Assembly: GCA_964385045.1 (NCBI GenBank)
Contig: CAYLNM010000054.1
Location: 1 to 24,552 of the forward strand
Direction: 5' to 3'
DNA length: 24,552 nt
Origin: CAYLNM01 sp964385045
Lineage (GTDB): Bacteria > Planctomycetota > Phycisphaerae > Phycisphaerales > SM1A02
In this document: positions 7,546 to 15,574 of the stretch, one piece after another
How positions within the stretch are numbered: the stretch's first letter is position 1
Layout: each line of letters starts with the position of its first letter
Made by a program: the position numbers and the translations under genes
The notes under the pieces: model-generated
What the model was told of the DNA's origin: nothing
The model's input: the letters and a program-made list of their open reading frames with translations, nothing else
Database searches by the model: none

Positions 7546-8889
7546 ATGCCGCCGTTTGTACCCCTTGCTACATTCGTGCTCGCGTCGGCGACCGCCACGG
7601 GCCAGCCGGCCGCGGCGCCCGCCCGCCCGATCCCGCCGACCCCGGCGCCGGCCCCGGCGGCCGATCCGCCGTTCGCCGACGAGGGCTGGGACGACCCGTG
7701 GTGGATCCGCGACCGGCTCACCGGGGGCTGGGGCGGCGTGCGGGCCGACCTCGAGACCGCCGGCATCGCGCTCGACGCCACCGTCGTCGGCGAATGGACC
7801 GCGGTGGTGGACGGCGGCGTGGACGAGGACGACTCGTACCGCCGGCTGATCACGGTCGACCTCGAGCTCGACCTGAGCACGCTCGCGGGGATCGAGGGAG
7901 CCACGTTCTTCGCCCAGTACCTCTCGATCAACCCCGAGCGGGGCGGCTCCCGCGACGCGGGCGACCTGCAGGTCGCCTCGAACCTCGAGAGCGACACCCA
8001 CCTCGACACGATCTACGAGGCCTGGTGGGAGCAGCGACTGCTGGACGACCGCCTCCGCCTGAAGGTGGGCAAGCTCGACGCCAACTCCGAGTTCGCGTTC
8101 GTGGACGCGGCCGACGAGTTCGCCCACTCCTCCGCAGGCGTGTCCCCGACGATCGTCGGCAAGCCGACCTATCCCGACGCCGCCTTCAGCGTCAACGTCT
8201 TCGGCCGCGTCCTCGAGACCGACCGCGTGTCGCTGACGCTCGGCTATGGCCTCTACGACGGGGCCGCCGGGGCCGACGCCGTCCCCACCGGGAGCCGCGG
8301 CCCGAGCACGTTCCTCGACGACGACCGCTCGGACGACTGGTTCCACGTCGCCCAGGCCGACCTCGCGTGGCATCGCCTCGGGGCCGAGGGCGGCCGCTGG
8401 TGGCGCGAGGGTCGCCTCGGGCTCGGCGTCTGGCACCACACCGGCGCCTTCGAGCGCTTCGACGGCGGGACCGAGGACGGCACGACCGGGTTCTACGTCG
8501 TGGCCGAGCAGCGGGTCGTCGCCGCCGAGGCGTCCGCCCCGGACCGTGCGAACGATGACCGCGGGCTGTTCGCCTTCGCCCAGTACGGCTGGGCGGACGA
8601 CGCCGTGAGCGCCGTGGGCCAGCACTTCGGCGCGGGTCTCGTCCTCCGCGGCACGTTCGCCGACCGGCCGCACGACTCGGCCGGGGCGTACGTCAGCCAC
8701 GCCGACCTGTCCGACGAGCCCGCCGCCGGCTTCGCCGATGACGAGACCGCGATCGACGCCTTCTACCGCTGGCGCCTCACCCCCGCGATCCACCTCCAGC
8801 CCGAGATCCAGTGGATCCTCGATCCGTCCGGCGACCTCGCGATCGCCGACGCCCTCGTCCTCGGCCTCCGGGTCGAGGTCGCCTTCTGA
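7546..8889 (+). CDS. OprB-type outer-membrane porin, probably serving metal uptake
   Basis: A 447-residue protein with an N-terminal signal peptide (cleavage likely near residue 20, after ATATGQ), a Pro/Ala-rich spacer, then an OprB-like (carbohydrate-selective porin) domain. Hallmarks are the RDRLTGGWGGVRADL stretch with the following AGIALDATVVGEW, alternating beta strands rich in aromatic residues and Asp, and a terminal VEVAF ending in Phe as in beta-barrel proteins. The frame is open from a TTG at 7510, but that codon lies in the -35 box; the ATG at 7546 gives a clean signal peptide. OprB members classically pass sugars. Here the gene sits between mntR and a metal ABC transporter, so I infer a role as outer-membrane channel for the same metal. 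Confidence 0.82.
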   Translation: MPPFVPLATFVLASATATGQPAAAPARPIPPTPAPAPAADPPFADEGWDDPWWIRDRLTGGWGGVRADLETAGIALDATVVGEWTAVVDGGVDEDDSYRRLITVDLELDLSTLAGIEGATFFAQYLSINPERGGSRDAGDLQVASNLESDTHLDTIYEAWWEQRLLDDRLRLKVGKLDANSEFAFVDAADEFAHSSAGVSPTIVGKPTYPDAAFSVNVFGRVLETDRVSLTLGYGLYDGAAGADAVPTGSRGPSTFLDDDRSDDWFHVAQADLAWHRLGAEGGRWWREGRLGLGVWHHTGAFERFDGGTEDGTTGFYVVAEQRVVAAEASAPDRANDDRGLFAFAQYGWADDAVSAVGQHFGAGLVLRGTFADRPHDSAGAYVSHADLSDEPAAGFADDETAIDAFYRWRLTPAIHLQPEIQWILDPSGDLAIADALVLGLRVEVAF

Positions 8890-8935
8890 ACGCGTCCGTC
8901 CCGCGGCGCGCCCCGTGTCGTCGCCGCCGTCCCCG

Positions 8936-8955
8936 TAGACTCCCCGCGCGAGGAG
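8936..8955 (+). promoter_or_regulatory. -10-like TAGACT and SD of the binding-protein gene
   Basis: TAGACT (8936-8941) fits TANNNT and is followed by AGGAG (8951-8955), 7 bases before the ATG at 8963. Unlike mntR and the porin gene this one would have a short leader with a normal ribosome-binding site, giving the transporter genes their own promoter. Confidence 0.45.
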
Positions 8956-8962
8956 CCCCTCG

Positions 8963-9970
8963 ATGATCTGCCCCCGCCTCGTCCTGCGTCTCGCCGCCGC
9001 CCTGTCCCTCGCCGCCGCCCTCGGCTGCGGCGGCGGCTCCGAGCCCGCCGGTGAGCCCGCCGGCGATCCGTCGCCCGCCGCCGTGGACGAGCCGATCACC
9101 GCCGTCGCCACCGTGGGCATGGTCACCGACGTCGTCCGCCGCGTCGCGGGCGACCGGGCCGAGGTCGTGGGCCTCATGGGCGACGGCGTCGACCCGCACC
9201 TCTACGCCGCCACCCGCAGCGACGTGCAGCGGCTCATGGACGCCGACGTCGTCTTCTACAACGGCCTGCTGCTCGAGGGGAAGATGACCGACGCCCTCGT
9301 TCGGGCCGCGACCGCCGGCCGCCCGGTGCACGCGGTGACCGAGCTGCTCGCGGAGTCCGAGCTGCTCGAGCCCGCGGAGTTCGAGGGCCTGCACGATCCG
9401 CACGTGTGGATGGACCCCGCCCGCTGGGCGAAGGCGGTCGACGTCGTCCTCGCCAAGCTGATCGAGGTCGACCCCGAGGGCGCCGAGACGTACCGCGCGA
9501 ACGCCGAGGCCTACCGGGCCGAGCTCACGGAGCTCGACGCGTACGCCGAGCGCGTGCTCGGGAGCGTGCCCGAGCCCCAGCGGGTCCTCGTCACCGCGCA
9601 CGACGCCTTCAACTACTTCGGCGACCGCTTCGGCTACGAGGTGGTGGGCATCCAGGGGATCTCGACCGAGTCCGAGGCCGGCGTGCGGGACATCGAGCGG
9701 CTCGTCGACCTGCTCGTTGCGCGGAACGTGGGGGCGGTCTTCGTCGAGACCACCGTCTCGCAGCGCAACGTCGAGGCGCTGATCGCCGGGGCCCGGGCCC
9801 GCGGCCACGAGGTCGTGATCGGCGGCGAGCTCTTCTCCGACGCGATGGGGCCCGCCGGGACGTGGGAGGGCACCTACCTCGGCATGATCGACCACAACGT
9901 CACCACCATCGCCCGGGCCCTCGGCGGCGACGCGCCGGAGCGCGGCTGGCGGGGCCGGCTCGCCGAATGA
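8963..9970 (+). CDS. TroA-type metal-binding lipoprotein of a Mn/Zn/Fe ABC importer
   Basis: A 335-residue cluster A-I substrate-binding protein. The signal peptide ends in a lipobox with Cys22 (AAALGC), followed by a Gly/Pro/Ala-rich tether, so it should be lipid-anchored in the periplasm. The four expected metal ligands are visible: His79 (VDPHLY), His147 (DPHVWMDP), His213 (TAHDAF) and Asp293 (FSDAMG). The third ligand is His as in Treponema TroA, not the Glu of Mn-selective PsaA, so specificity could be Mn, Zn or Fe. The long His-rich loop of zinc-specific ZnuA is absent. The stop overlaps the ATG of the ATPase gene. Confidence 0.93.
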   Translation: MICPRLVLRLAAALSLAAALGCGGGSEPAGEPAGDPSPAAVDEPITAVATVGMVTDVVRRVAGDRAEVVGLMGDGVDPHLYAATRSDVQRLMDADVVFYNGLLLEGKMTDALVRAATAGRPVHAVTELLAESELLEPAEFEGLHDPHVWMDPARWAKAVDVVLAKLIEVDPEGAETYRANAEAYRAELTELDAYAERVLGSVPEPQRVLVTAHDAFNYFGDRFGYEVVGIQGISTESEAGVRDIERLVDLLVARNVGAVFVETTVSQRNVEALIAGARARGHEVVIGGELFSDAMGPAGTWEGTYLGMIDHNVTTIARALGGDAPERGWRGRLAE

Positions 9971-10809
9971 GTCCCATCGTCCATCCCGTCCCCCCGGGCT
10001 CCGGACCCGCGGGCTCCCTGGCCGAGCGCCCCGAGCACTCGCCGGAGAGCCCGCTGTCCATTCACGCGATGACGGTCGCGTACCACCGCAAGCCGGTGCT
10101 CTGGGACGTGGACTACGACGCGCCGCCGAACCGCCTCGTGGCGATCGTGGGGCCCAACGGGGCGGGCAAGAGCACGCTGGTGAAGGCCTGCCTCGGCCTC
10201 GTGCCGCGGGCCTCGGGGCAGGTGGAGTTCTGGGGGCTGCCGTACCGCCGGGCGCGGGCCCGCGTGGGCTACGTGCCGCAGCGGGAGTCGGTGGACTGGG
10301 ACTTCCCGGTCTCGGCCCTCGACGTCGTGTGCATGGGACGGTATCGGCGGATCGGCTGGTTCCGGCCGGTGACGCGGCGGCACCGCGAGGCCGCCCTCGA
10401 CTGCCTCGAGCGGGTGGGCATGCGCGAGCTCGCCCACCGGCAGATCGCCCAGCTCTCCGGCGGGCAGCAGCAGCGGGTCTTCCTCGCCCGGGCCCTCGCC
10501 CAGGAGGCGGACCTCTACTTCATGGACGAGCCGTTCGCGGGGGTGGACGCGGCGACCGAGCGGGCGATCGTGGACGTCCTCCGCGCGCTGCGGGCGGGCG
10601 GGCGCACCGTGATCGTCGTGCACCACGACCTGCAGACGGTGCCCGAGTACTTCGACGACGTGATCCTCCTGAACATGCGGGTGGTCGCGGCGGGACCGGT
10701 GGGCGAGGTCTTCACCCCCGCCAACCTGCACGCCACCTACGGCGGCCGGCTCACCCTGCTCGACGAGGCGGCGGAGGCGGTGGCCCGGGCCGGCCGAGGG
10801 CGCCGCTGA
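9967..10809 (+). CDS. ABC transporter ATPase for divalent metal import
   Basis: A 280-residue ABC ATPase. Walker A is GPNGAGKST (62-70), Q-loop Gln105, signature LSGGQQQR (163-170), Walker B LYFMDE (183-188) and H-loop His220 (VHHD). The segment after the Q-loop (SVDWDFPVSALDVV) is typical of the MntB/ZnuC/TroB group. About 30 extra N-terminal residues precede the domain. The ATG overlaps the stop of the binding-protein gene, and the first permease starts one base after its own stop, so the order is binding protein, ATPase, permease, permease. It would power import by the two permeases as a dimer. Confidence 0.95.
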   Translation: MSPIVHPVPPGSGPAGSLAERPEHSPESPLSIHAMTVAYHRKPVLWDVDYDAPPNRLVAIVGPNGAGKSTLVKACLGLVPRASGQVEFWGLPYRRARARVGYVPQRESVDWDFPVSALDVVCMGRYRRIGWFRPVTRRHREAALDCLERVGMRELAHRQIAQLSGGQQQRVFLARALAQEADLYFMDEPFAGVDAATERAIVDVLRALRAGGRTVIVVHHDLQTVPEYFDDVILLNMRVVAAGPVGEVFTPANLHATYGGRLTLLDEAAEAVARAGRGRR

Positions 10810-10810
10810 G

Positions 10811-12205
10811 ATGGCCGCTCCGCTCCCCCGCTCGCTCGCCGACGTGGACGCCGACTGGCCGGGCTGGGGCGAGATCCTCGAGGTGCTGACGCTGCAGGCG
10901 GGCCACAATACCCGCGTCGTCGTGATCGGCACCACCCTGCTCGGGCTCGCCGCGGGCGTGATCGGCGTCTTCGCCCTGCTCCGCAAGCGGTCGCTGATGG
11001 CCGACGCCCTGAGCCACGCCACGCTGCCGGGGATCGGCCTGGCGTTCCTCGCCGCCGCCGCGCTCGGGCTCGAGGGCCGCTCGCTGCCGGTGCTGCTCAC
11101 GGGGGCGACGGTCACCGGCGTGATCGGCGTGCTGTGCATCCAGGGCCTCCTGCGGGTGACGCGGCTGCACGAGGACGCGGCGATCGGCATCGTGCTGAGC
11201 GTCTTCTTCGGGGCGGGCGTCGTCGTCCTGAGCTGGATCCAGCGCAATGCTCCGGCGGGCTCGGCCGGCCTCGACGGATTCATCTACGGGCAGACGGCGG
11301 CGATGAGCGCGGCCGATGCGTGGATGATGGCGGCGATCGCGACCGCCGCGGTGCTCACGGCGACGCTCCTGCTCAAGGAGTTCGCGATCGTCTGCTTCAA
11401 CGACGCCTTCGCCCGCGTGGACGGCTGGCCGGTGTCCGCGATCGACCTGCTCATGATGGGGCTGGCGGTGGTGGTGACGGTCGCCGGCCTGCAGGCGGTG
11501 GGCCTGATCCTCGTGGTGGCGATGCTCATCATCCCGCCGGTCGCGGCCCGCTTCTGGACCGACCGGCTGTGGCGGCTGCTGCTGCTGGCGGGCGTGATCG
11601 GGGCCGCGTGCGGCTACCTCGGGGCGGTGACGAGCGCCCTGCTGCCCCGCAAGCCCGCGGGGGCGGTGATCGTGCTCGTCTCCGGCGTCGTCTTCGCCCT
11701 GAGCATGCTGCTCGCCCCTACCCGCGGCGTGATCGCGATCGGGGTGCGGCGGCTGCGGCTGCGGCTGCGGATCGAGGGGGAGCACGTCCTCGAGGCGGCG
11801 TGGGAGCGGGCGGAGGCGGCGGGCGGGGACGCGGCCCGCGCCCGGCTGGAGCCGGCGGAGCTGGCCCGGCTCGCGACGCGGCGCGGGTGGTCGCGGCCGT
11901 TCCGGGCGGTGCTGCTGGCGGTCCTCGTGCGGCGCGGCCGGGTGCGGCGGGCCGGAGACGCCGTCGTCCTCACCGAGGCGGGACGGCGTGACGGGGCCCG
12001 GGTCGGCCGCAACCACCGGCTCTGGGAGGCCTACCTCGTCGAGCACGCGGACGTCGCGCCGAGTCACGTCGACTGGTCGGTGGACCAGGTGGAACACGTG
12101 CTGTCGGAGGACCTGGTGGCGGAGCTGGAGCGGACGCTGGCGGCGCGGGGCGTCGCGGTGCCGGGCGCGAGTCCGGGTGGATCCCGCGGAGGCACGCCGC
12201 GATGA
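10811..12205 (+). CDS. Metal ABC permease fused to a C-terminal DtxR/MntR-like domain (first)
   Basis: A 464-residue protein. Residues about 33-310 form the ABC-3 permease, with around eight membrane segments and the signature ADALSHATLPGIGLAF (65-80); lone permeases of this family usually end near residue 290. The remaining 150 residues are hydrophilic and look like a DtxR-family regulator: a winged helix (about 345-398, with the TEAGRR wing region) and a dimerisation/metal segment. Aligned to MntR, His402 (RNHRLW), Asp425, Glu428 and His429 (DQVEH) match the metal ligands, and Glu328 matches Glu11; the Asp8 position is His325. The domain should face the cytoplasm. A comparable fusion is Chlamydia YtgCR, where the repressor half is released by proteolysis. 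The stop overlaps the second permease start. Confidence 0.93.
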   Translation: MAAPLPRSLADVDADWPGWGEILEVLTLQAGHNTRVVVIGTTLLGLAAGVIGVFALLRKRSLMADALSHATLPGIGLAFLAAAALGLEGRSLPVLLTGATVTGVIGVLCIQGLLRVTRLHEDAAIGIVLSVFFGAGVVVLSWIQRNAPAGSAGLDGFIYGQTAAMSAADAWMMAAIATAAVLTATLLLKEFAIVCFNDAFARVDGWPVSAIDLLMMGLAVVVTVAGLQAVGLILVVAMLIIPPVAARFWTDRLWRLLLLAGVIGAACGYLGAVTSALLPRKPAGAVIVLVSGVVFALSMLLAPTRGVIAIGVRRLRLRLRIEGEHVLEAAWERAEAAGGDAARARLEPAELARLATRRGWSRPFRAVLLAVLVRRGRVRRAGDAVVLTEAGRRDGARVGRNHRLWEAYLVEHADVAPSHVDWSVDQVEHVLSEDLVAELERTLAARGVAVPGASPGGSRGGTPR

Positions 12206-13608
12206 GCCTCGACCTCGGCCTGGACCTGTTCCCGCTCGCGGCGGGCGTGCTCGCGGCCCTCACCTGCGGGCTGCTCGGCAACTTCCTCGTGCTGCGGCGG
12301 CTCAGCCTGATGGGCGACGCGATCAGTCACAGCGTGCTGCCGGGCCTCGTGATCGCGTTCCTGCTCACCGCGAGCCGCAGTCCGCTGGCGATGTTCCTCG
12401 GGGCGGCGGCGGCGGGCATCGCCACCGTGGTGCTCGTGGAGCTCGTCAAGCGGCTCGGCCGGGTCGAGCCGGGGGCGGCGATGGGCGTCGTCTTCAGCGT
12501 GCTCTTCGCCCTCGGCGTGCTGCTGATCGAGCGGGCGGCGGTGCGGCACGTGGACCTCGACGCCGACTGCGTGCTGCACGGGCAGCTGGAGACGCTGTGG
12601 TGGATCGGGGCGCCCGACGCGCTCGCGGGGCTGTGGTCGCGGGAGACGCTGGCGGCGGTGCCGCCGCAGGTCTGGACCCTGCTCGCGGCGTGTGCGGCCG
12701 CGATCGCGTTCACCGTCCTGCTCTTCAAGGAGCTGCGGATCGCCGCGTTCGATCCCGGGCTCGCGACGAGCCAGGGGTTCGACGCCCGGCTGCTGCACTA
12801 CGCGCTGATGATCCTGGTGGCCGTCGCGACGGTGGCGTCCTTCGAGGCAGTGGGATCGATCCTGGTGATCGCGATGCTGGTGTGCCCGGCCGCCACCGCG
12901 CGGCTGCTCACCGATCGCCTCGCCCCGCAGGTGTGGTGGAGCGCCGCGGTCGCGATCGCCACCGGCGTCCTCGGCTACGTGGCCGCGAGCGCGGTGCCGG
13001 CGGCCCTCGGGCGCGACGCGGTGAACGCGGCGGGCTCGATGGCGGTGACGGCGGGCGGCTTGCTCGTTCTCGCGATCGTCGCCTCGCCGCGGCACGGCGT
13101 GGTCGCCCGCGGGTGGCGTCGCCGCCGCCTTGGCCGCGCGATCGCGCTGGAGGACCTGCTGGCGGCCCTGTACCGACTGCGGGAGCGGGCGGCGGCGGCC
13201 CCCGCGGCCGGCGAGCTGGAGCGGCTGCTGCCGGGACGGGCGCTGCGGCCGGCCCTCGCCGAGGCGACGCGGCGCGGGCTCGTGACGATGGCGGCGGGCG
13301 GCGGCGGCGCGGTCGTCCTGACCCCGGCCGGGGCGGGCGCCGCCCGCGACCTCGTGCGGCGGCACCGCCTGTGGGAGTCGTACCTGGTGCAGGAGGCGGG
13401 CCTCGCGCCCGACCACGTGCACGCCACCGCCGAGCAGCTCGAGCACCTGCCGATCGCCCCCGCGGCGGGGCCGGCGGTCGATCCGCACGGCACCTGGATC
13501 CCGCCCGAGGATCCGGCCGCGGGCGGGCCGGCGGGACGCGACTCGTCCGCCGATCCCGCCGGGGAGGACGGCCCCCCGCCCGACGCGGGCCGCCGATCGG
13601 ACCGATGA
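12202..13608 (+). CDS. Metal ABC permease fused to a C-terminal DtxR-like domain (second)
   Basis: A 468-residue paralogue of the preceding permease. Membrane part about 10-296 with the signature MGDAISHSVLPGLVIAF (37-53). The C-terminal cytoplasmic part has a more diverged winged helix (about 336-382, LTPAGAG wing) and a clear metal segment: His388 (RRHRLW), Glu411, Glu414 and His415 (EQLEH). It then carries DPHG at 427-430, the cis-proline-like loop seen in iron-dependent DtxR regulators, and a disordered acidic, Pro-rich tail. Asp318 matches MntR Asp8, but the Glu11 position is Ala. A GGAGG lies about 10 bases before the start. It is expected to pair with the first permease as a heterodimeric channel. 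Confidence 0.92.
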   Translation: MSLDLGLDLFPLAAGVLAALTCGLLGNFLVLRRLSLMGDAISHSVLPGLVIAFLLTASRSPLAMFLGAAAAGIATVVLVELVKRLGRVEPGAAMGVVFSVLFALGVLLIERAAVRHVDLDADCVLHGQLETLWWIGAPDALAGLWSRETLAAVPPQVWTLLAACAAAIAFTVLLFKELRIAAFDPGLATSQGFDARLLHYALMILVAVATVASFEAVGSILVIAMLVCPAATARLLTDRLAPQVWWSAAVAIATGVLGYVAASAVPAALGRDAVNAAGSMAVTAGGLLVLAIVASPRHGVVARGWRRRRLGRAIALEDLLAALYRLRERAAAAPAAGELERLLPGRALRPALAEATRRGLVTMAAGGGGAVVLTPAGAGAARDLVRRHRLWESYLVQEAGLAPDHVHATAEQLEHLPIAPAAGPAVDPHGTWIPPEDPAAGGPAGRDSSADPAGEDGPPPDAGRRSDR

Positions 13609-13618
13609 TGCCGCGGCC

Positions 13619-14680
13619 GTGAGCCCCTCGCCCGTCTCCCCCGCCGTTCGCAACGCGATGCTCGCGTCGCTGGACGCGTGCTTCGCCGGCGTCCGCCCGT
13701 ACCGGAACGCGGCGGCGATCGAACGTGACCACGCCACGTTCCTCGACGAGCAGCTCGGCTGGTGCACCGACCACGCGCTGGCCGCCCGGCGCGCGGCCGG
13801 CATCGGCACCGGCACGCCGGCGGACTTCCTCAACCGGGGGCTCCCGGTCGGCGACGAGCACGTCCTGGCGGGGCTGCGTCACTTCGGCGGCGATCCGGCG
13901 CGGCCGTTCGTGGACCTGCTCGCGTGGACGGGGCGGCTGGATCTGCGGGCCGCGCTCGCGGCGACGGCCGAGGCGTGGAGCGCGGTCGCCCCGCCGCGGG
14001 CGCGGATCGCGGGACCGGCGGACGACGTCCGGGCCCCGGGACCGCGGGCGGAGGCCCTGGACCGTGGCGACGTCCCGGTCACGACCGACGTGCGGGCGGT
14101 CGCGGGATCGCTCGCCGAGATGCTGGCCGCCCCGCCGCCGCGCGACCTCGCCGGGATCGAGCTCGAGGACGCGGACGTGGACGAGGCGGTGCGCTTCGTG
14201 GCTGCCGGATACGCCGCGCTGGCCGCCCGGGCGCCCGAGCTCGTCGACCGCGTGCCGCCCTCGGACCGCGACCGGCTGGCGGCCTGCCGCGCGGACGGAC
14301 GGCTCGTCTTCTGGCGGGCGGGCGGCGAGCGGGCGGGGCTGCTGGCGATCGAGCGCTCCACCGGCTGGCTCGCCCTCGACGGGTGGCTCCTCGAGGAGGA
14401 GGTCGCCCACCCCGACTGGGCCGGACGCGGCACCGCGGCCGCGGCCCAGCGGCGACTGGCCGAGCGGCTGGTGGCGAACGGCGAGGTTCCCGGCCTCGTG
14501 CTCGCGGGCACCATCGACGTCGCCAACGGCAGGAGCCTGACGACCGCACGGCGGGCCGGCCGCCGACCGCTCGCGGCGTGGTGGTTCGTCCCGATCGCCG
14601 GCCGGACCGACTCCCCGCCGACGACGGTCGCCGAACCGGGCCGCGTGCCCCCGTCGCCGGGGCCACGAGCATCCGTATGA
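13619..14680 (+). CDS. GNAT-like acetyltransferase domain protein, function unknown
   Basis: A 353-residue protein whose C-terminal third (about 225-325) looks like a GNAT fold: strands LVFWRAGG and GLLAIE, then VAHPDWAGRGTAAAAQRRL (262-280), which fits the acetyl-CoA-binding V..xxR/GxGxA motif A, and a later N-x-x-S-L-x-T-A-R-R-A-G motif B (303-315). The N-terminal 200 residues are not recognised; they hold HATFLDEQLGWCTDH and a possible substrate-recognition half. The GTG at 13619 is 10 bases after the permease stop and has no clear ribosome-binding site. It ends the metal operon, but I see nothing linking it functionally. The 3' end contains the -10 box of the next gene. Confidence 0.6.
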   Translation: MSPSPVSPAVRNAMLASLDACFAGVRPYRNAAAIERDHATFLDEQLGWCTDHALAARRAAGIGTGTPADFLNRGLPVGDEHVLAGLRHFGGDPARPFVDLLAWTGRLDLRAALAATAEAWSAVAPPRARIAGPADDVRAPGPRAEALDRGDVPVTTDVRAVAGSLAEMLAAPPPRDLAGIELEDADVDEAVRFVAAGYAALAARAPELVDRVPPSDRDRLAACRADGRLVFWRAGGERAGLLAIERSTGWLALDGWLLEEEVAHPDWAGRGTAAAAQRRLAERLVANGEVPGLVLAGTIDVANGRSLTTARRAGRRPLAAWWFVPIAGRTDSPPTTVAEPGRVPPSPGPRASV

Positions 14681-14681
14681 T
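14676..14681 (+). promoter_or_regulatory. -10-like box TATGAT of the SRAP gene (near-leaderless)
   Basis: TATGAT is a near-consensus -10 that overlaps the stop codon of the upstream gene and ends 8 bases before the ATG at 14690. The resulting leader would be only 0-3 bases. No convincing -35 or LexA-like palindrome is visible. Confidence 0.5.
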
Positions 14682-14689
14682 CGCGCCGC

Positions 14690-15433
14690 ATGTGCGGCCG
14701 CTTCACCCGCGAGTTCGACTGGCAGGAGGTCCACGATTTCCTCGATCTCGTCTTCCCCGGCGACTGCCGGGCGGAGGACGAGGCGGTCATCGAGCTCGAC
14801 GCCAGCTGGAACGTCGCCCCGACGCAGACGGTGCTCGTGGTCCGCGGGCGGCGTTCCGGTGACGACGACGACACCGACGGTGACGACGGCGCGGGGCCGC
14901 TCGACGCGGTCGCCGGCCTCGCCGACTGGGGGTTCACGCCGCGGTGGATGCGGGAGAAGAACCGCCGCGGGCCGATCAACGCCCGGGCCGAGACGGCGCG
15001 GACCACGCCGATGTTCCGCTCGGCGTTCGCCCGCGGCCGCTGCCTGGTGCCGATGACGAGCTTCTACGAGTGGCAGGCCTCCGAGGACGGGGGGCGGAAG
15101 CAGCCGTGGCGGTTCCACCGCGCCGACGGCACCATCCTGCTCGTGGCGGGACTTCGCACGCCGCCGGCGGACGACGCCCCGCCCACGCTCGCGGTGATCA
15201 CGACGGATGCGGGGCCCGACGTCACCGGCGTGCACGACCGAATGCCGGTGGTGCTCGAGCCGGACGCCGCGGCGCGGTGGTGCGACGACCGCAGGGCGGC
15301 CGAGGACGCGGCCGACCTGCTCGCCCCCGCGGCGGCCGGCACGCTGGCCCGGCACCGGGTGTCCACCCGCGTCAACCGGCCGACGGTGAACGAGGCGTCG
15401 CTGGTGGAGCCGCTCGGGGACGAGACGAGCTGA
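14690..15433 (+). CDS. SRAP-domain abasic-site DNA-protein crosslink protein (HMCES/YedK family)
   Basis: A 247-residue SOS response-associated peptidase (SRAP) protein. The family forms a thiazolidine crosslink between Cys2 and abasic sites in single-stranded DNA, shielding them during replication. The active-site set is complete: Cys2 (MCGRF, so the initiator Met must be removed), Asn97 (INARAE), Glu127 (FYEWQ) and His182 (HDRMPV). The first substrate-binding segment, WNVAPTQ, is at 40-46. An acidic loop (GDDDDTDGDDG, about 57-67) is inserted relative to E. coli YedK. The gene has its own -10 box and stands alone between the metal operon and the two-component operon. Confidence 0.93.
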   Translation: MCGRFTREFDWQEVHDFLDLVFPGDCRAEDEAVIELDASWNVAPTQTVLVVRGRRSGDDDDTDGDDGAGPLDAVAGLADWGFTPRWMREKNRRGPINARAETARTTPMFRSAFARGRCLVPMTSFYEWQASEDGGRKQPWRFHRADGTILLVAGLRTPPADDAPPTLAVITTDAGPDVTGVHDRMPVVLEPDAAARWCDDRRAAEDAADLLAPAAAGTLARHRVSTRVNRPTVNEASLVEPLGDETS

Positions 15434-15450
15434 GCCCACCGCCCTCCTCC

Positions 15451-15466
15451 GGCCCCGCGCGGGGCC
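15451..15466. terminator. GC palindrome after the SRAP gene
   Basis: GGCCCC, loop gcgc, GGGGCC form a 16-base perfect palindrome 18 bases after the SRAP stop. A pyrimidine-rich stretch with some T residues follows (TCGTTCCTCC). Plausible terminator; palindromes this GC-rich also occur by chance here. Confidence 0.4.
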
Positions 15467-15495
15467 CCGGCCGTCGTTCCTCCTCCGCCCACTCG

Positions 15496-15546
15496 TACCC
15501 TGACGAGATCGTCAGGAACCGGTCAGGCGCCGCCTCCCGGATCAGG
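15496..15546 (+). promoter_or_regulatory. Promoter and candidate operator of the response-regulator operon
   Basis: TACCCT (15496-15501) is a TANNNT -10 box. It runs directly into a perfect inverted repeat, TGACGA-GA-TCGTCA (15501-15514), at the expected transcription start. GTCAGG repeats at 15511 and 15522 with an 11-base period, and ATCAGG lies at 15541. An 11-base direct-repeat spacing is typical of OmpR/PhoB-class binding, so autoregulation by the downstream regulator is plausible. The gene has a leader of about 65 bases with GGAG at 15563. Confidence 0.5.
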
Positions 15547-15574
15547 ACGAACCCTGCATCACGGAGACCCGCGG

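Noticed and set aside
12908..15439. 843-codon minus-strand open frame
   Set aside because: Antisense to the second permease, the GNAT-like gene and SRAP; composition is typical of shadow frames.
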